A stretch of DNA of 64,000 bases from Oscillospiraceae bacterium. Its GTDB lineage: Bacteria; Bacillota; Clostridia; Saccharofermentanales; Saccharofermentanaceae. The notes under the pieces were generated by a model. The model saw only the letters and a list, made by a program, of their open reading frames with translations. It searched no databases and had not been told where the DNA came from. A program made the translations under genes and the position numbers. The first letter of the stretch is position 1; the number at the start of each line of letters is the position of its first letter. Shown one piece after another: positions 61,198-64,000 of this stretch. The DNA is taken from positions 1 through 64,000 of the forward strand of contig CACZML010000001.1 in the NCBI GenBank assembly GCA_902782235.1. The letters are read 5' to 3'.

Positions 61198-61430
61198 CCT
61201 GCCGTCTGTAGAATTCCTTAGTTCCAACTTTCACTGTTTTGTTGACTAAGTCGTGCGGGAAAGCCAACTTTTCCTCAATGTTGACCGTTTGGGTACCTGT
61301 TTTCGCTAAAACAGTCAACCAAACAGGTACTTTTGCCCAATGTTGACTGTTTGGGTACCTAAATCTCGAAAAACAGGTATCAATTTAGTCAACAAGGGGG
61401 CGCTTGTTGCAGAAACTATCCGGTCATATG
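61198..61430. repeat. Structured repeat element with five GTTGAC boxes between serS and rpmB
   Basis: No gene here. The perfect 11-bp inverted repeat TTGTTGACTAA (61239-61249) and TTAGTCAACAA (61385-61395) bounds a 157-bp stretch. Inside are two 23-bp direct copies of CAATGTTGACYGTTTGGG+TACCT (61276-61298 and 61338-61360, one mismatch), an inverted pair GTACCTGTTT/AAACAGGTAC (61293-61302, 61321-61330) and the small hairpin TGTTTT-CGCT-AAAACA (61299-61314). It could be a folded RNA, a multi-site operator or a small transposon-derived element. I see no reading frame or promoter. Confidence 0.65.
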
Positions 61431-61431
61431 C

Positions 61432-61464
61432 AAAAAAGAGGTCGCCTCATATGAGACAACCTCT
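61432..61464 (-). terminator. Terminator after rpmB
   Basis: On the minus strand, AGAGGTTGTCTC - ATAT - GAGGCGACCTCT, followed by TTTTTTG. Confidence 0.88.
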
Positions 61465-61488
61465 CGGATACTACTTTAGCAAAGAACC

Positions 61489-61686
61489 TTACGCTCTTTC
61501 AACCTTGCCGGAACGAAGGCAACGTGTGCAAACGTTCATTGACTTGGGGGTGCCGTCAACAACAACCTTAACTCTGTGTACGTTAGCCTGCTGCGTAGTA
61601 AGCGCGCGTCTTGAAATCTGTGAACGCGTGATTCTAATCTTTCTGCCGAAGAACATATCTTTCTGGCAAACTTCACACTTAGCCAT
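61489..61686 (-). CDS. rpmB: 50S ribosomal protein L28
   Basis: 65 residues, the zinc-binding form: MAKCEVCQKDMFFGRKIRITRSQ with Cys4/Cys7, and MNVCTRCLRSGKVERA with two more Cys near the end (CTRC). Binds 23S rRNA late in large-subunit assembly. The AGGAGGTG ribosome site and a near-consensus promoter (TTGCAC, 17 bp, TATTAT) precede it. The paired Cys show that this genome's L28 is the zinc-plus type. Confidence 0.97.
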   Translation of the reverse strand: MAKCEVCQKDMFFGRKIRITRSQISRRALTTQQANVHRVKVVVDGTPKSMNVCTRCLRSGKVERA

Positions 61687-61721
61687 GCAAACACCTCCTG
61701 TTAGAATTCAAATGCCTAAGA

Positions 61722-61750
61722 ATAATACCACAACCGATTTAAGAGTGCAA
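61722..61750 (-). promoter_or_regulatory. rpmB promoter
   Basis: On the minus strand TTGCAC (61750-61745), a 17-base spacer, TATTAT (61727-61722), 35 bases before the ATG. Confidence 0.65.
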
Positions 61751-61773
61751 CAAGTTTTTCGCTTATTTTCAGG

Positions 61774-63027
61774 TTATATTACCTTACTGCTGAATAAGCG
61801 TCTTATCGTTACGATTCTTTCGCATATTGCGTCGCCGGAAGAGAAGTTGCGGAGCTTCAACGTGGTCCTCGCAGGCGAGAGCATAAAGAGCGTTCCGGTA
61901 TCGGTGCAGACGGCCATCTCATAGATCTTCTTGTCGTTCGGATCCTTTGGATTCGACAGGAATAATATATCGCCCGGCAGGATCTGGTCGACCATGATCT
62001 TACCAGTAACGGCATCCGGTTCAGGGACGATCTCTGTTCCCGCCTTTGCCTGTTCTTCCATAGTTCTGGGGATCCTGATACCGTTTACTTCAGCGCAGAC
62101 ATAAACAATGCCGTTAACTGAAGCTCCGTTTATGGACATGCCGTTCTGGATATATCTGCTGTTAACGAACGTCAGCACCGAGCTGACGAAGTAACGGCTC
62201 GATACCTCTTCGGTCTCTTCTCTCGGTGACAGCTCGATAACGCCGGATGAACCGATCCAGCCTGAATCTCCGCCCGGGAGCGCAACCTGATAAACGCCTT
62301 CTCTCTTGATATCAGCGTAGAGCACCGTGTTCATCATGACCTTCTTGATCAAGGTACCGTTGCTCGCGTGCGTCATGACGTTCTTGGAAGGGTCAGACAC
62401 TATGAGCTTGTACTGATGTAAGTCAGGCTCGATGGAATTTTTATCCTTTACAAGACTCGATTCCTTAACAAAGCCGGAGATACCGTCAGCTGTCTCTATC
62501 TTGCAGTATCCGTCCTTAGCGGGAGATACATATTTTACAGGCTCATTGTAAAGGACTTCGGCGATCCTTGCAGAAGCAGGATCAGGTTCGGTCATGAGGG
62601 CAATTGTGCTCTCCTTTACTACCCTGTAGCTTTCATCTTCGAATTCGAGATTAATTACAGGCTCAACGAAGAGTTCGATGTTGGTACCTTTGAAGAGGTC
62701 AGGCAATACTCTAGGGAGAATGTAGAAGACGCCTACGATAAGAAGGATAAAAGCAGCGATCGCAATAGCGAGGCTTACGATCTTCCTCTTCTTGACGCCG
62801 CCTAAATTGGCCTGCTTCGCGGAAAGCCCCCACTTCTCCTCCATGTCCTCTGCGCTGCCGTACTGTTCCTTGTCCTCATCCATATCCTTAAGGAAAGGCA
62901 GGTTTACAGGGCGCTCTAAGTGCCTGATGGTCTTGGTTGGCAGTTCGCCGCCTACCTGAGGCTTTTTCTTGGGCTCGAAAATCTTGAAGATTCCGCCTGA
63001 TTCAGTTGTCTTCTCGCGTCTCTTCAT
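61774..63027 (-). CDS. Membrane protein with SH3-like domains and a catalytically dead NlpC/P60 domain
   Basis: 417 residues from the ATG at 63027 (TGATG overlap with the acpS stop; GGAGAAGGA upstream). A charged cytoplasmic part of about 80 residues precedes a membrane helix (about 83-105); outside are two SH3-like domains (about 135-195, 205-265) and a C-terminal NlpC/P60-like domain (about 278-410). The latter keeps the fold pattern (FVNSRYIQNGMSINGASVNG, IRIPRTMEEQAKAG, QILPGDILFLSN), but the Cys of the usual DCSG is Val304 and the position of the catalytic His is Glu370. So it should bind but not cut peptidoglycan stem peptides. Neighbours acpS and a DnaC-like ATPase give no clear link. 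Confidence 0.78.
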   Translation of the reverse strand: MKRREKTTESGGIFKIFEPKKKPQVGGELPTKTIRHLERPVNLPFLKDMDEDKEQYGSAEDMEEKWGLSAKQANLGGVKKRKIVSLAIAIAAFILLIVGVFYILPRVLPDLFKGTNIELFVEPVINLEFEDESYRVVKESTIALMTEPDPASARIAEVLYNEPVKYVSPAKDGYCKIETADGISGFVKESSLVKDKNSIEPDLHQYKLIVSDPSKNVMTHASNGTLIKKVMMNTVLYADIKREGVYQVALPGGDSGWIGSSGVIELSPREETEEVSSRYFVSSVLTFVNSRYIQNGMSINGASVNGIVYVCAEVNGIRIPRTMEEQAKAGTEIVPEPDAVTGKIMVDQILPGDILFLSNPKDPNDKKIYEMAVCTDTGTLFMLSPARTTLKLRNFSSGDAICERIVTIRRLFSSKVI

Positions 63028-63425
63028 CAATCCTTCTCCACCAGCATTACGCAGTAAGCAGCTGCCATTCCGCCGTCATGGGACAGGCTTATCGAGACAG
63101 AACTCATTCCTAATTCATCTGCATGGGAAAGTGCGCCGCCGTAAAGCTTTATCCCGGGCATGCCTCTCTCATCTTTTATAACTTCTATATCGTGCATTCC
63201 GACGCCTTCGCTCAGAAGTCCCGTGCCAAGAGCCTTGCCTACAGCTTCTTTTGCAGCCCATCTGGCCGCAAAGCGCTCTGCCTTCTTCTTGAGGTCCTTG
63301 GATGAATTGCAATAAGCGATCTCGTCTTCCGTAAAGCACTTATCAAAGAAAGCCGTGTTACCGTCTTCCAAATTCTTTACAAACCTGGTGATATCTACGA
63401 TGTCGATTCCGCAGCGTACTTTCAT
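63027..63425 (-). CDS. acpS: Holo-[acyl-carrier-protein] synthase
   Basis: 132-residue AcpS that transfers 4'-phosphopantetheine from CoA to the serine of acyl-carrier protein. Conserved motifs: RCGIDIVDITRF with the first Mg-binding Asp, and FAARWAAKEAVGKALGTG with the Glu. The start at 63425 (MKVRCGIDIV) is chosen; a longer in-frame run reaches into the upstream ATPase gene and is not needed. The stop overlaps the next ATG. Confidence 0.93.
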   Translation of the reverse strand: MKVRCGIDIVDITRFVKNLEDGNTAFFDKCFTEDEIAYCNSSKDLKKKAERFAARWAAKEAVGKALGTGLLSEGVGMHDIEVIKDERGMPGIKLYGGALSHADELGMSSVSISLSHDGGMAAAYCVMLVEKD

Positions 63426-63436
63426 CGGAAGTGTTC

Positions 63437-64000
63437 TTACCTGCCTTCCGAAGAAATCGTCTTTGCAGACTGGAGCTTGCCGCTGATCCTCATGTCGCAC
63501 TTCTTGATAAGTTCAGCAACAGGGAAAGGCGTAACGAGCACTGTCGGAAGCTTGGATGCAGCTCTGGTCTCCAGAATGGAATTCAAAACAGAGCCTACGT
63601 TGTTATAAAGTGTAACGCTGTCAGCAAAATCATCGATTATGAGGAAATCAATGTGCTTGATATCATCTAAAGTATCTGTGCCGATAGATGCCAGATCCTC
63701 GCATTTTGCGTAATATGCGCTCTTGCCGAGATTAATGGCAGTCTTGCAGACAACTATAGCAAGGAATGTCTTTCCGGTCTGAGGTGCAGCGGAAAAAACG
63801 CATAAAGGCGATTCATTTTCTTCATTCTGACCGGACATGAATCTTAAAAGTTCACTCCTGATCTTCTCGCGTTTCTTTGCATCACCTAAATAATCGGCTC
63901 TGTAATTCTCGATCTTATAAGAAGAATAGTCAGCCATTCCGCTGTGTTCATAGCAATCATCAAGTTCTTTGCTTCTGCACGGACACACCTTCTGGAAGCC
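63437..64000 (-). CDS. DnaC/IstB-like helicase-loader ATPase, cut by the right edge
   Basis: 187 residues seen; the reading frame is still open at 64000 and the N-terminus is outside. The visible start GFQKVCPCRSKELDD has the cysteines of a zinc knuckle as found in DnaC/IstB-type loaders. A Walker A-like SAAPQTGKTFLAIV (first Gly replaced by Ala) and Walker B HIDFLIIDDFADSV follow, with PTVLVTPFPVAEL as the sensor-1 region. Loads the replicative helicase, or serves a related DNA task. Its stop is 12 bases from the acpS start. Confidence 0.8.
   Translation of the reverse strand, partial: GFQKVCPCRSKELDDCYEHSGMADYSSYKIENYRADYLGDAKKREKIRSELLRFMSGQNEENESPLCVFSAAPQTGKTFLAIVVCKTAINLGKSAYYAKCEDLASIGTDTLDDIKHIDFLIIDDFADSVTLYNNVGSVLNSILETRAASKLPTVLVTPFPVAELIKKCDMRISGKLQSAKTISSEGR

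Noticed and set aside
61198-61430. CRISPR-like repeat array
   Set aside because: Only two near-identical direct copies with unequal spacing and inverted relatives; no cas genes.
61340-61924. 194-codon plus-strand open frame
   Set aside because: It runs antisense through rpmB and the rpmB terminator and starts inside the repeat element.

Overview
The window reads as one chromosomal stretch of an anaerobic Gram-positive bacterium of the Clostridia (Bacillota), by eye of intermediate GC and probably close to the Oscillospirales/Ruminococcaceae. The grounds are the gene set: pta-ackA acetate fermentation, KtrAB potassium uptake, HemZ, PcrA, type II pantothenate kinase, DUF6062, YfhO-type membrane proteins, a zinc-type L28, many Shine-Dalgarno sequences of the AGGAGG type and several TTG starts. 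I see no phage, insertion sequence or CRISPR array. The genus cannot be fixed from this sequence.

Left part (1-17.5 kb, all minus strand). pcrA is followed by a tight run dgt, yfbR, a wall glucosaminidase, a cohesin-like surface protein, a GtrA-family protein, folC, a TPR-like membrane protein and thrC, mostly joined by overlaps of a few bases. A strong hairpin terminator separates thrC from carA. carA leads into the most striking gene here: a single open frame in which the carbamoyl-phosphate synthase large subunit continues without a stop into diaminopimelate epimerase (CarB-DapF). Its CarB part also lacks the middle of the allosteric domain. The gene runs off the left edge.

Middle part (17.6-32.6 kb). 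ktrB-ktrA (plus), pta-ackA (minus), a membrane-anchored helical-barrel protein, tmcAL, rpsT, a SpoU methyltransferase, a DUF4870-like protein, tRNA-Pro(TGG), a polytopic membrane protein of different base composition, and the operon coaW - DUF1624 - DUF3810 - hemZ.

Pilus region (32.6-47.6 kb). A complete type IV pilus assembly operon runs right to left: pilB, pilT, pilC, pilM, pilN, pilO, a 67-residue major prepilin with its own promoter and terminator, then a second short prepilin and two larger minor prepilins. On the other side of a divergent yebC operon (yebC, a P-loop/Asp23-like fusion, a duplicated zinc-site DUF6062 protein and a YedF/DsrE-like protein) lies a 722-residue PilX/GspK-like pseudopilin with its own promoter. 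No prepilin peptidase is present in the window. The two short prepilins have almost no globular head.

Right part (47.7-64 kb). A DEDD exonuclease, two tandem YfhO-type membrane proteins, a PrsA/SurA-like membrane protein, a 43-residue membrane peptide, an HtrA protease, yigZ, a Nudix protein with a decayed Nudix box, a DUF4015 putative glycoside hydrolase, serS, rpmB, a membrane protein with SH3-like domains and an NlpC/P60 domain that has lost its catalytic residues, acpS, and a DnaC-like helicase-loader ATPase cut by the right edge. The gap between serS and rpmB holds a 157-bp structured repeat element with five GTTGAC boxes.
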